Shown here: one piece after another, positions 8,968-17,224 of the stretch
Numbering within the stretch: position 1 is the first letter of the stretch
How the letters are laid out: every line of letters begins with the position of its first letter
Position numbers and translations under genes: made by a program
Notes under the pieces: model-generated
What the model was told of the DNA's origin: nothing
The model's input: only the letters and a program-made list of their open reading frames with translations
Database searches by the model: none
Assembly (NCBI RefSeq): GCF_029504575.1
Contig: NZ_JAQFII010000002.1
Coordinates: 1-64,000, forward strand
Reading direction: 5' to 3'
Origin: Streptomyces sp. SPB162
Lineage (GTDB): Bacteria > Actinomycetota > Actinomycetes > Streptomycetales > Streptomycetaceae
DNA: 64,000 nucleotides

Positions 8968-10884
8968 TCAGGCCGCGGGGACGGTCCACTGCTGGTTGGC
9001 GCCGCCGGCGCAATCCCAGATCTGCAGCCGGGTCCCGTTGGCGGAGCTCATCCCGGTGGCGTCCAGGCATCTGCCGGACGCCGGATTGACCAGCGTTCCG
9101 CCGCTGCCGGGCTGCCACTGCTGGGCGCCGGTGCCGTTGCAGTCGTACAGCTGGGCCTTGGTGCCGTTGGCGGTGCCGCCGGCGGCCAGGTCCAGGCACT
9201 TGCCGAACGCCTGGTAGGTGCCGGCGGAGGCGGTCCACTGCTGGGCGGCGCTGCCGTTGCAGTCCCAGAGCTGGACGGCGGTGCCGTTGGCGCTGTTGCC
9301 GGAGGCGACGTCGGCGCACTTGCCGCCGATGCCGGTGATCGGGCCGGTCGCGCCGGTGCCGCCGCCCGATCCCGGGGTCCCGGTCCAGGTGAAGGTCGCC
9401 GAGGCGCCGGCGGGCAGGGTGTACGCGAAGGACTGGTTGCCCCAGTTGACGCGGACGGGCTGGGCGCTGCCCGTGTCGTTGTAGGCGATGAGCGCCTTCG
9501 AGCCGTCCGGGTTGCGCCAGGCGACGTTGGGCACCGAGGTGTTGGCGGTCGACGCGATCCGGTAGGCACCGGGCTTCACGAACTTGGTGAGGTGGCCCAT
9601 CGTGTAGTACTCGACGGTGTAATCGACCTGTCCGCTGCGGCCGTCGCCGTTGTGCACGGTGACCAGACCGGTGCAGGTGCCGCAACCGCCGTTGTGCGGC
9701 CCCATGTTCTGGTCCACGGCCAGGCTCCACTTGACCCAGCTCTGGCCCCAGTTACGGGTGTAGTCGATCAGGTTGTGCATGTCCTCCTTCTGCTGGTTGG
9801 CGATCCAGGTGCCGCCGGAGTGCTCGGTGTCGAAGGCCTTCACGGTCGGGTACTTGTTGTGGACGGTGGTCTGTTGCGCGACGTCGCCGCCGTAGCCGTG
9901 CCAGGCCATGCCGCCGAAGTTCGGGTCGTTGCGGATCGCCGCGTCGTCGAGGGTCGGGGCGGCGAAGGCGTCGTACTGGTCCCAGTTCCAGTCCAGGGCC
10001 AGCACCTTGGTGGCGAGCCCGGCGGTGTGCAGGGCGGGCAGCAGGTTGTTCTTGGTGAAGAACGCCAGGCCGGCGCCGTTCCACTGCATGGACGGGTAGC
10101 CGCCGCAGCAGGTGGGCTCGTTCTGCGCCGAGATGTAGTCGACGGGCACGCCGTTCGCCTGGTAGGCCTGCAGGTACTTCGTGAAGTACTGGGCGTAGGC
10201 GGCGTAGTACTGGGACTGGAGCCAGCCCAGGCTCATGCTGCCGTTGTCCTTCATCCAGGCGGGCGCGCTCCAGGGCACGCCCATCACCTTGACGGCGGGG
10301 TTGAACCGGCGGGCCTGCTGCGTCAGGGGCAGGACGTCGGCCAGGTCGTGGGCTATGGAGAAGTGCGCCAGACTCGCGTCGGTCTGCCCGCTGGGCATGT
10401 CGTCGAAGGTGTAGTTCGAGCGCGCCAGGTCGGAGGCGCCCATGGGGTTGCGCAGGAAGCCGATGCCGATGCCGTTCACCGGGTCGAAGAGCTTCTTCAT
10501 CACCCCGTCACGGGTCGCGCTGCTCAGCGCTCCGCTGGAGTTCATCAGCCAGGCGGCGGTGTCGGTGAACGACGCGCCCCCGCCCTCGAACTGCTGGTAG
10601 CGGGTGTTCTCGTCGACGGTGACGGACTGGCCGGAACCGCTGCCGGCGGTGAAGGCGATCGGTGCCTGCTGTTCGAGCCCCTTGACGACGTTGCGGCCGC
10701 CGGAGTCGGAGGTGGTGGTCAGCCACACCTGGACGCTCTCGCCCGCCGCGTGCGCGGTGAGCGGAACGGCCAGCATGGGGGTGACGACGGCGACGGCCGA
10801 GGCCAGCAGAACGGTGGCGGAGCGGGCGAGTCCGGTGCGGAGAAGCCTGTTCCTGCCCGTGTGGGGACGGGTGTGTGAGCGCAT
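8968..10884 (-). CDS. Secreted GH30-family glycosidase with C-terminal ricin-type (CBM13) lectin domain
   Basis: 638 residues. A signal peptide (1-47, ending LTAHAA) is followed by a GH30 (beta/alpha)8 barrel with side beta domain (~50-470), then a Ser/Gly linker and a three-fold beta-trefoil (~505-638) with QxW repeats (AAQQWTAS, GAQQWQPG, ANQQWTVP). The catalytic acid is Glu256 in ISAQNEP and the nucleophile Glu354 in AFDTEHSGG, as expected for clan A. The family includes beta-1,6-glucanase, glucosylceramidase and xylanase activities; the sequence does not settle which. It probably degrades polysaccharide outside the cell. Single gene with a repeat-rich upstream region (10924-10973) likely to be its control site. 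Confidence 0.9.
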   Translation of the reverse strand: MRSHTRPHTGRNRLLRTGLARSATVLLASAVAVVTPMLAVPLTAHAAGESVQVWLTTTSDSGGRNVVKGLEQQAPIAFTAGSGSGQSVTVDENTRYQQFEGGGASFTDTAAWLMNSSGALSSATRDGVMKKLFDPVNGIGIGFLRNPMGASDLARSNYTFDDMPSGQTDASLAHFSIAHDLADVLPLTQQARRFNPAVKVMGVPWSAPAWMKDNGSMSLGWLQSQYYAAYAQYFTKYLQAYQANGVPVDYISAQNEPTCCGGYPSMQWNGAGLAFFTKNNLLPALHTAGLATKVLALDWNWDQYDAFAAPTLDDAAIRNDPNFGGMAWHGYGGDVAQQTTVHNKYPTVKAFDTEHSGGTWIANQQKEDMHNLIDYTRNWGQSWVKWSLAVDQNMGPHNGGCGTCTGLVTVHNGDGRSGQVDYTVEYYTMGHLTKFVKPGAYRIASTANTSVPNVAWRNPDGSKALIAYNDTGSAQPVRVNWGNQSFAYTLPAGASATFTWTGTPGSGGGTGATGPITGIGGKCADVASGNSANGTAVQLWDCNGSAAQQWTASAGTYQAFGKCLDLAAGGTANGTKAQLYDCNGTGAQQWQPGSGGTLVNPASGRCLDATGMSSANGTRLQIWDCAGGANQQWTVPAA

Positions 10885-10923
10885 GGGTCGGTTGCCTTTC
10901 TACGGCACTTGCCCTGGTGCGTG

Positions 10924-10973
10924 ACTTAATTCAGAACTTGATTTAGCGCTTAGTTCGAGGCGTGAGTTAACTC
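10924..10973. promoter_or_regulatory. Three 12-bp-phased A/T-rich repeats plus a 10-bp palindrome upstream of the GH30 gene
   Basis: ACTTAATTC (10924), ACTTGATTT (10936) and GCTTAGTTC (10948) recur at an exact 12-bp period, followed by the perfect palindrome GAGTTAACTC (10964-10973). The block lies 40-90 bp upstream of the GH30 start, in the 207-bp divergent gap with the SDR gene at 11092. Its A/T content is striking in this genome. It looks like a multi-site operator for a repressor or activator; the binding protein is not recognised. Confidence 0.5.
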
Positions 10974-11091
10974 GGGCGACTTGAGCGCGTCAAGGCTTCG
11001 CACAGGAACGGCGGCTTCCGCGCCACGGTCGCCGCCGGGAGGCGGCCCCGGTGCCTTCCGAACTGACGCACCATCATGAGACCGTGCGCCC

Positions 11092-11919
11092 ATGACACCA
11101 CCGGCGACGACTCCCCCACTGCACGGCAGGACCGCGCTCGTCACCGGCGCGTCCCGGGGCATCGGGCTGGCCGTCGCGCACGCCCTGACCCAGGCGGGCG
11201 CCGCGGTCCTGTTGACCGCCCGCGACCCGGACGGGCTGCGGGCAGCCGTCGCGGAGGTACGGGCTCTCGGCGGCCGGGCCACCGGCCTCGCAGGGTCGGT
11301 GGGCGACCCCGCACACCCGGAGGCGTGCGTGACACGCGCGGTCGAGGAGTTCGGCGGGGTGGACATCCTGGTCAACAACGCGGGCACCAACACGCCGTTC
11401 GGCCCGCTCGTCGACATCGATCCGGACGCCTGGCGCGATGCCTTCGCGGTCAATGTGGACGGTCCCCTGCGGCTGGTCCAGTGCGCGTGGCGCGCCTGGA
11501 TGCGCGAGCACGGCGGCACGGTGGTGAACATCTGCACCGAGGGGGCCCACGGCGTCGGCCCCAACATCGGCGCCTACGGCACCAGCAAGGCCGCACTGCT
11601 GCATCTGACCCGCCAGCTCGCGGGCGAACTCGCCCCGACCGTCCGGGTCAACGCGGTCTCCCCCGGCCTGATCCGCACGGAGATGGCCCGTTTCGTCTGG
11701 GAGGACGCCGAGCCGCAGATCACCGCCGGGCTGCCGATGGGCCGGATCGGCGAGCCGGAGGACGTCGCGCGCGCCGTCCGGTGGCTCGTCTCCGACGACG
11801 CCTGCTGGGTCACCGGGACCGATCTGGTGGTCGACGGCGGCACCCGGGTACGCGGCGCCCGCACCGGGGCGGGCGCCGCGTACACCGTCCACGAACGGCT
11901 GCGCGCCCACGGCGGATGA
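11092..11919 (+). CDS. SDR-family oxidoreductase (FabG-like)
   Basis: 275-residue classical short-chain dehydrogenase. Seen: cofactor motif TGASRGIG near residue 20, NNAG near 95, the YGTSK active-site Tyr/Lys pair near 165, and a C-terminal VTGTDLVVDGGTRV. The residue 13 before the active Tyr, normally the catalytic Ser, is Thr (VNICTEG), a conservative swap. About 25 residues follow the usual C-terminus (ARTGAGAAYTVHERLRAHGG). It stands alone, divergent from the GH30 gene and convergent with folD, with only 42 bp and a weak CCGCGG inverted repeat between. Substrate unknown. Confidence 0.85.
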   Translation: MTPPATTPPLHGRTALVTGASRGIGLAVAHALTQAGAAVLLTARDPDGLRAAVAEVRALGGRATGLAGSVGDPAHPEACVTRAVEEFGGVDILVNNAGTNTPFGPLVDIDPDAWRDAFAVNVDGPLRLVQCAWRAWMREHGGTVVNICTEGAHGVGPNIGAYGTSKAALLHLTRQLAGELAPTVRVNAVSPGLIRTEMARFVWEDAEPQITAGLPMGRIGEPEDVARAVRWLVSDDACWVTGTDLVVDGGTRVRGARTGAGAAYTVHERLRAHGG

Positions 11920-11961
11920 CCCGCGGAACACCCGCGGACGATCAGGCCGGGTCGGCTGCCG

Positions 11962-12822
11962 TCAGCGGGAAGCCGCGACCGACGCCGCGTGCCGGACCGC
12001 CGCGTCCACGGTCTGCTCCAGCAGGACCGCGATCGTCATCGGCCCGACCCCGCCGGGCACCGGGGTCAGCAGACTCGCGCGTTCCATGGCGCCCTCGAAG
12101 TCGACGTCGCCCACGTTGCCCGGGTTGTACCCGGCGTCGATGACGACCGCGCCGGGCTTGATGTCGCGGCCCTTGATGAAGCGCGGTCTGCCGACCGCGG
12201 CGACGACGATGTCCACCGTCGCGACGATCGCGGGCAGGTCGACGGTCTTCGAGTGGCAGTAGGTGACCGTCGCGTCGCGGGCCAGCAGGAGCATGCCCAT
12301 CGGCTTGCCGAGGATCGGACTGCGGCCGACCACGACCGCACGCCGTCCGGCGGGGTCGACCCCGTAGGCGTCGAGCAGGCGCATGATCCCGCCCGGGGTG
12401 CAGGAGGCGAAGCCAAGGTGGCCGAACGCCATCGCGGCGAACGACCACATGGTCACGCCGTCGACGTCCTTGGCCGGATCGATCGCCTCGAACGCGGCCC
12501 GCTCGTCGATGTGCGCCGGTACCGGGTGCTGCAGCAGGATGCCGTGCACCGAGGGGTCGTCCGACAGCGCCCGTACGGTCGCGACCAGCTCCGCCGTGGT
12601 GGTCGCGACCGGCAGCGGCACGTGCCGTGAGTCGATGCCCGCTGTGGCGCACCGGTTGCGCTTCATCGCCACGTAGGTGACCGAGCCCAGGTCCTCGCCG
12701 ACGAGAACGGTGGCCAGACAGGGTCGCACGCCGGTCTCCCGCAACAGGTCCCGCGTTCGCCGGGCACTGCGGTCGAGGCTGTCCTTCGCCAGGTCGGTGC
12801 CGGTCATGAGCTGTGCCGTCAT
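11962..12822 (-). CDS. folD: Bifunctional 5,10-methylene-THF dehydrogenase / 5,10-methenyl-THF cyclohydrolase
   Basis: 286 residues, normal length for FolD, which interconverts methylene-, methenyl- and 10-formyl-tetrahydrofolate for purine and formyl-Met synthesis. Seen: the Y50-x3-K54 catalytic pair in TYVAMKRN, Gln98 in GILLQHPVP, Asp121 in KDVDGV, CTPGGIM, the NADP-binding GRSPILGKPMGMLL and the C-terminal PGGVGPMTIAVLLEQT. The start is ATG 12822; an in-frame upstream ATG at 12909 lies inside the riboswitch and gives an unrelated leader. Expression is expected to respond to the ZTP riboswitch at 12850-12930, as for glyA downstream at 19547. Confidence 0.95.
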   Translation of the reverse strand: MTAQLMTGTDLAKDSLDRSARRTRDLLRETGVRPCLATVLVGEDLGSVTYVAMKRNRCATAGIDSRHVPLPVATTTAELVATVRALSDDPSVHGILLQHPVPAHIDERAAFEAIDPAKDVDGVTMWSFAAMAFGHLGFASCTPGGIMRLLDAYGVDPAGRRAVVVGRSPILGKPMGMLLLARDATVTYCHSKTVDLPAIVATVDIVVAAVGRPRFIKGRDIKPGAVVIDAGYNPGNVGDVDFEGAMERASLLTPVPGGVGPMTIAVLLEQTVDAAVRHAASVAASR

Positions 12823-12849
12823 GGGCAGGTCCCATCGTTCGAGAAGGGG

Positions 12850-12930
12850 ATCGCCCAGGCGCACGGCTTCGACTGAAGGCGGATCGCTCCCCGGTGGTGA
12901 CCCACCCAAGCGCCAGTCACGGCCCGCTCC
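12850..12930 (-). ncRNA. ZTP (pfl) riboswitch controlling folD
   Basis: On the minus strand the leader contains the pfl/ZTP hallmarks in order: GGCCGTGACTGGCG, a short variable hairpin GGGTGGGTCACCACC, GGGGAGCGATCC closing the first stem, and after a linker the pseudoknot strand GCGCCTGGGC (plus-strand 12853-12862), ending about 30 nt before the folD ATG. ZTP riboswitches sense the purine intermediate ZMP/ZTP, which rises when 10-formyl-THF is short, and turn on one-carbon genes. The same elements recur before glyA (19436-19522). Confidence 0.93.
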
Positions 12931-12987
12931 GTCATCGTACGCGGGTTCGGCGGCGGTGTGGCGTGTCGGCCGGCGGCTGCGCCCCGG

Positions 12988-13725
12988 TCACCGGAGCACG
13001 CAGTCACCGCACAGCCCGCCACCCGGGATCCGGTAGTAAAGGCAGCAACTACGGCGTATGAAGCCGACGTTGCCGGTGTCCAGCGTCCCCGTGCCGCTCA
13101 GCAACGGTTCCCGGAAGAGCTGCTCGGTGAGGGCCAGGGCGGTGCGCGCCTGCGCCGTCCTGCCGTGCGCGACGCACCAGGTGTGCAGCACCCGCAGGGA
13201 GCCGGCCAGCGCGGAGCCGGCGTTTCCCCACAGCAGCCCGTCGGCGACCGGACAGGCGTCCCGGGTCGCGCGGTGCAGCGGGACCAGATGCCCGGCCAGC
13301 ACCATGCCGGCCAGCTGGCCGCCGAGGTCGGCGGAGTCGGGGAGGGCCGCCGGGTGCGGCAGCCAGAGGTCTTGGGGGGCGGTGAGTGCGGGGTTCCACC
13401 ACAGGCGGTCGGCGGCCAGGTCGGGAACCCGGCCCCCGAGGACGGCCGCGCCCAGCGCCACCGACCACAGCCGGGCGGCAAGCCCCTGGAAGGCGAGCGA
13501 AGCGCCGACCCGGAGCTCCGGCGTACCCAGCCGTGCGGCGACGTCCGCCGCCCGCTCTCGGACCGGGTACGACGCGTCCGCTGCCGTGTTCGTGGCTGTG
13601 TCCGTGGCATCCGTCGCGTACAGCTCGGCGAGCGGCCGGTAGCCGTGGGCACGGGGATCGCCGGGCCCGGTCCTGACGGCGAAGAACGGCCCCACTTCCG
13701 CGACGTCCCGCAGCGTCCTGTCCAT
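12988..13725 (-). CDS. FhuF-like (2Fe-2S)-binding ferric-siderophore reductase
   Basis: 245 residues. The C-terminus has the FhuF iron-sulfur motif: CC, ten residues, then C-x2-C (RSCCLYYRIPGGGLCGDC), ending two residues before the stop. The remainder matches siderophore-iron reductase proteins of actinobacteria (LGGQLAGMVLAGHLVPLH; LLWGNAGSALAGSLRVL). The likely role is reductive release of iron from ferric siderophores in the cytoplasm. The start MDRTLRDVAEVGPFFAV at 13725 is chosen by fit; a GTG at 13743 would add six residues. No siderophore uptake genes lie near it. Confidence 0.85.
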   Translation of the reverse strand: MDRTLRDVAEVGPFFAVRTGPGDPRAHGYRPLAELYATDATDTATNTAADASYPVRERAADVAARLGTPELRVGASLAFQGLAARLWSVALGAAVLGGRVPDLAADRLWWNPALTAPQDLWLPHPAALPDSADLGGQLAGMVLAGHLVPLHRATRDACPVADGLLWGNAGSALAGSLRVLHTWCVAHGRTAQARTALALTEQLFREPLLSGTGTLDTGNVGFIRRSCCLYYRIPGGGLCGDCVLR

Positions 13726-13855
13726 GGCTCGATCATGACCCACGCGTCGCACCGCGAACCGGGCGGCCCACGAGGCCCTATTGCCGGGGCATCGAGCAGT
13801 CCCGACAATGCTCATGACAATGCCGAAAGAACTTCGGTCTGGAGAGGACCCCCAC

Positions 13856-14719
13856 ATGAAACGACCTCTCGTCGGTGTCTTAGCCGCCCTGCTGCTCAGC
13901 GGCGCGGCGCTGACAGGCACCGGTGCGGCGTCCGCATCGGCCACAAGCCGGGATGCGGCGCCCGCACACACCGCGAAGGCGGCCGTCACGGTCAACTTCG
14001 CAGGCACCGTGGCACTCAGCAACTGTTCGGGCTCGGTCATCAAGATGCCGAACTCCGTGCCGACGGACCCCGCGATCGTCATGTCGAACGGGCACTGCCT
14101 GTCCGGCGGCTTCCTGGATCCGGGCGAGTCCATCGTCAACGTCGCGTCCAGCCGGACGTTCAGCCTGCTCAACGGGGCCGGGACCAAGGTCGCCACCCTG
14201 CGGGCGACCAAGGTCGCCTACGCGACCATGACGGACACCGACATCTCGCTGTACCAGCTGAACACCACGTACGCGCAGATCCAGTCCAGCTACGGCATCG
14301 CGGCGCTCGAACTCTCCGCCACCCACCCCGTGGCCGGGACCGCGATCAAGGTGGTGTCCGGCTACTGGAAGCGGATCTACAGCTGCAACATCGACGCCTT
14401 CGTCTACCGGCTGCACGAGGACAGCTGGGTCTGGAAGGACTCGGTCCGCTACACCTCGGCGTGCAACACCATCGGCGGCACGTCGGGCTCCCCGGTGGTC
14501 GACGCCACGACCGGCAAGGTCGTCGCCATCAACAACACGGGCAACGAGGACGGCGGACGCTGCACCCTCGACAACCCGTGCGAGGTGGACCAGAACGGCA
14601 CCACCACCGTGCACCAGGGCATCAACTACGCCGAGCAGACGTATCTGATCACCCAGTGCGTCAGCGCCGGCAACAAGATCAACCTGAGCCTGCCGGGATG
14701 CACCCTGCCCAAGCCGTGA
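13856..14719 (+). CDS. Secreted trypsin-like serine protease with a TTA codon
   Basis: 287-residue exported S1/V8-fold protease. A signal peptide (1-~33, LVGVLAALLLSGAALTGTGAASA) is followed by a short pro-region and the protease domain. Seen: catalytic His in VMSNGHCL (~81), Asp in MTDTDISLYQL (~126), and Ser in IGGTSGSPVV (~208), plus several Cys pairs. ATG 13856 has GGAGAGGA eleven bases upstream. Codon 9 is TTA (13880-13882), the codon read only by the developmentally timed bldA tRNA in Streptomyces, so full expression is likely delayed to aerial growth or stationary phase. Single gene ending at the hairpin 14746-14776. Confidence 0.88.
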   Translation: MKRPLVGVLAALLLSGAALTGTGAASASATSRDAAPAHTAKAAVTVNFAGTVALSNCSGSVIKMPNSVPTDPAIVMSNGHCLSGGFLDPGESIVNVASSRTFSLLNGAGTKVATLRATKVAYATMTDTDISLYQLNTTYAQIQSSYGIAALELSATHPVAGTAIKVVSGYWKRIYSCNIDAFVYRLHEDSWVWKDSVRYTSACNTIGGTSGSPVVDATTGKVVAINNTGNEDGGRCTLDNPCEVDQNGTTTVHQGINYAEQTYLITQCVSAGNKINLSLPGCTLPKP

Positions 14720-14745
14720 CCTGAGGCGGCCCCCGGCGCACAGCG

Positions 14746-14776
14746 CCGCTCCCCGGACCTGGGATCCGGGGAGCGG
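14746..14776. terminator. Bidirectional hairpin terminator between convergent genes
   Basis: Perfect 12-bp stem (CCGCTCCCCGGA / TCCGGGGAGCGG) with a 7-nt loop, in the 86-bp gap between the protease gene (+) and the enoyl-CoA hydratase-like gene (-). Confidence 0.75.
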
Positions 14777-14805
14777 TGACCGCCCCGGCGACCCCGCCCA
14801 CGCAG

Positions 14806-15816
14806 CTACGCGTCGAACCAGCTCAGCAGGCCGGCGCGGTCCGCCGCCGTGAGCGGCTCGGGCGACCAGCGCGGAGCGCGGTCCTTGTCGACCAGCGCGG
14901 CCCGCACGCCCTCGGTGAAGTCATGGGCGCGGGCCGTACGGCAGGCCAGCCGCAACTCCCGGTCCAGACAGGCGCCGAGGTCGGATCCGGCGCCGCGCCG
15001 CAGCAGCTCGAAGGTGAGGAACAGGCTCGTCGGCGACATCCGGCGCAGCCCGGCCAGCGTCTCGGCCGCCCAGTCGCCGTCCTCGGCCGCCAGTCGTTCG
15101 AGGACCTCCGGCAGTTCGGGGGCGGAGAAGCAGCGGTCGACGGCGTCGAGGTGCGGGCCGAGTTCGGAAGCGGGCGCCGCCACCGCGAACCGGTCGAGCA
15201 CCGCGGCCGGCGCACCCCCGCCGGTCAGCGCCTCCTCCAACGCGGGCAGATCCGTGGAGTGCGCGTAGTGCGTGGCGAGTGAGCAGCCGACCGCCGCCGC
15301 ACCCGAGATCCGCGCGCCCGTCAGCCCCAGGTACCGGCCGATCGAGCCGGGCAGCCGGGGCAGGAAGTGGCTCGCCCCGATGTCGGGGAAGAACCCGATG
15401 GCCGTCTCGGGCATGGCCAACGCCGCCCGCTCCGTCACCACGCGCGCCGCGCCGTGCACGGAGATCCCCAGGCCGCCACCGAGCGCGAAGCCGTCGATGA
15501 TCGCCGTGTACGGCTTGGGGTAACCGGCGATCAGCGCGTCGAGCGCGTACTCGGCGGCGAAGTACTCGCGCACGGCCGCGTGGTCACCGCGCAGGCTCGC
15601 CTCCCGGATCGTACGGATGTCGCCGCCCGCGCAGAACGCCTTCGGCGAGGTGCTGCGCACGACGACCGACCGGATCCCGTCGTCCTCCCGCCACCCCTCG
15701 AGAGCCTCGGTCATCGCCCGGACCATGGTCAGATCGAGCGCGTTGAGCGCCTCGGGCCGGTCCAGGGCGATGACGCCTGTGGCGTTGCCGACGTGCGTCT
15801 GCACGGGGAGGTACAT
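14806..15816 (-). CDS. Enoyl-CoA hydratase/isomerase family protein, probable 3-hydroxyisobutyryl-CoA hydrolase
   Basis: 336-residue crotonase-fold enzyme of the ECH_2 subfamily. Seen: oxyanion-hole motifs KAFCAGGDIRTI (~55-66) and DGFALGGGLGISVHG (~105-119), the MPETAIGFFPDIGASHFLPRL stretch with catalytic Glu and Asp, and the long C-terminal helical part (TSLFLTFELLRRG) typical of 3-hydroxyisobutyryl-CoA hydrolases, which are about 340-380 residues against ~260 for plain hydratases. It would hydrolyse 3-hydroxyisobutyryl-CoA in valine breakdown. ATG 15816 follows CACGGAGCACC. It lies 71 bp downstream of the MFS gene, so co-transcription is possible. Confidence 0.85.
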   Translation of the reverse strand: MYLPVQTHVGNATGVIALDRPEALNALDLTMVRAMTEALEGWREDDGIRSVVVRSTSPKAFCAGGDIRTIREASLRGDHAAVREYFAAEYALDALIAGYPKPYTAIIDGFALGGGLGISVHGAARVVTERAALAMPETAIGFFPDIGASHFLPRLPGSIGRYLGLTGARISGAAAVGCSLATHYAHSTDLPALEEALTGGGAPAAVLDRFAVAAPASELGPHLDAVDRCFSAPELPEVLERLAAEDGDWAAETLAGLRRMSPTSLFLTFELLRRGAGSDLGACLDRELRLACRTARAHDFTEGVRAALVDKDRAPRWSPEPLTAADRAGLLSWFDA

Positions 15817-15887
15817 GGTGCTCCGTGGGGCTCTGCGCGGCCGCGTCGCCGCGCCCGCGTCCGGTCTCTGGCCATTCGTCGGTGATC

Positions 15888-17141
15888 TCAGTCCACTCCG
15901 ACAATACGCAGCACCAGCGCACCGCCGAGCAGGGTCACCAGGGCGGTGGCGACGTACAGGCCGGGGTAGCCGCCGAGGTGGGCCACGATCGGCGCGGCGA
16001 CGGCGGGGGCCAGCACCTGCGGACCCGAGTTGGCGATGTTGATGACGCCGAGGTCCTTCGCGCGGTCGGCGGCGGACGGCAGCACCTGGGTGATCAGCGC
16101 CTGGTCGACGGCGAGGTAGACGCCGAAGCCGGCGCCCAGGACGGCGGCGGCGACCATCACCGCCGTCCAGGTGTGGGCGGCGGCCAGCAGCAGGGCGGCC
16201 ACCGCCATGATCACGCTGCACACGACAACGAACACCTTGCGCCGGCCGATGCGGTCCGACGCGATGCCCGCGGGGATCGCGGTGAGGGTCGCGGAGACGG
16301 TGTAGATGACGGTCAGCACCAGCACGCCGGTGTCCGGGTCCGGGTGGTGCACCTCGTCGGTGAGGTAGAAGAGCAGGTAGAGCGTGCCCAGGGCGTTGCC
16401 GAGGTTGATCAGGAACCGGCTGAGCCAGGCCCAGCCGAAGTCCGGATGGACGCGCGGATCCACCCACAGCCCGGCGAGCAACGCCCGGAGGCGCAACGCG
16501 GGACGCAGTGCGCGCGGCAGGACCGGCTCCCGGAAGCAGAGCGCGTACGGCAGGGCCAGCGCGACGGCCAGCACCGCCGTGAGCAGGTAGCCGGGCCCGA
16601 CGCCGGAGACGGCCGTGGTCACCAGCAGCGCCCCCAGCACCAGGCCGAGGGACTGCATGATCCCCGTCCAGCCGGAGACGGCGGCGCGCTGCCCGACCGG
16701 CACCTGGTCGGCCACCGGCGCCGTGACTCCGGCGAGCATCGCGTTCAGACCGCTCTGCGCGAGGCACCAGCCGGCGGCGATGCCGGGCAGGGTGTGCTGT
16801 GCCGCGGTGACCAGCAGCCCGGCCGCGCCCGCGAGGGCGCCGCCGACGATCCACGGTCGGCGGCGGCCCCAGCGCCCGGCCGTACGGTCCGACAGCGCGC
16901 CGGCCAGCGGGTTGACGACCACGGCGACGAGCGCGCCCGCCCCGGTCACCCACGCGAGGTTCGCCCCCTTGTGCGCCTCGTCGAGGTGTTCCAGCTGCAG
17001 GGGCAGCAGGATCTGGATCGGCGTGAAGAACGCCATGAACACCGCGAGGCTCGCCAGGCTCAGCGCGGCGGTCCAGCCGGCCCGCACCCGGACGGTGGGT
17101 TCCTCGAGCGCGGCCGGCGGACGTGCGGTCACGGCGCGCAT
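15888..17141 (-). CDS. MFS transporter, probable (glyco)side/sugar uptake
   Basis: 417 residues, about 12 membrane helices. Seen: the GPH/MFS-like motif LAGALSDRTAGRWGRRRPWIVGG after helix 2 and its repeat IPAGIASDRIGRRKVFVVV in the second half. The resemblance is to sugar-proton symporters. It shares an operator motif (17163-17183, just upstream of its ATG) with the divergent promoter of the beta-glucosidase and TetR genes, so the inferred role is uptake of a beta-glucoside or oligosaccharide that the GH1 enzyme hydrolyses. The exact substrate cannot be read from sequence. Confidence 0.85.
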   Translation of the reverse strand: MRAVTARPPAALEEPTVRVRAGWTAALSLASLAVFMAFFTPIQILLPLQLEHLDEAHKGANLAWVTGAGALVAVVVNPLAGALSDRTAGRWGRRRPWIVGGALAGAAGLLVTAAQHTLPGIAAGWCLAQSGLNAMLAGVTAPVADQVPVGQRAAVSGWTGIMQSLGLVLGALLVTTAVSGVGPGYLLTAVLAVALALPYALCFREPVLPRALRPALRLRALLAGLWVDPRVHPDFGWAWLSRFLINLGNALGTLYLLFYLTDEVHHPDPDTGVLVLTVIYTVSATLTAIPAGIASDRIGRRKVFVVVCSVIMAVAALLLAAAHTWTAVMVAAAVLGAGFGVYLAVDQALITQVLPSAADRAKDLGVINIANSGPQVLAPAVAAPIVAHLGGYPGLYVATALVTLLGGALVLRIVGVD

Positions 17142-17162
17142 GAGCTCTCCTCAGTTCAGCAG

Positions 17163-17183
17163 AACATGAGTGCTGCTCATGTT
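17163..17183. promoter_or_regulatory. TetR-type operator upstream of the MFS gene
   Basis: Perfect 8-bp inverted repeat AACATGAG-N5-CTCATGTT, 21 bp before the MFS start codon. A near copy (AACATGAG-N5-CTCACGAT) sits in the beta-glucosidase/TetR divergent promoter at 18674-18694. The inferred binder is the TetR protein encoded at 18737. Confidence 0.75.
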
Positions 17184-17224
17184 GGCGCGAGTGTAGCCAC
17201 GCGGTCGGGCGCCGCCAAGGGGTC

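Noticed and set aside
12823..12909. Longer folD reading frame starting at ATG 12909
   Set aside because: The extra 29 codons lie inside the ZTP riboswitch and do not resemble FolD; ATG 12822 gives the normal protein.
12958..14724. Long plus-strand frame overlapping the FhuF gene and the protease gene
   Set aside because: It is a frame opened by high GC content; its composition is Arg/Gly/Ala-rich and it overlaps two well-supported genes.
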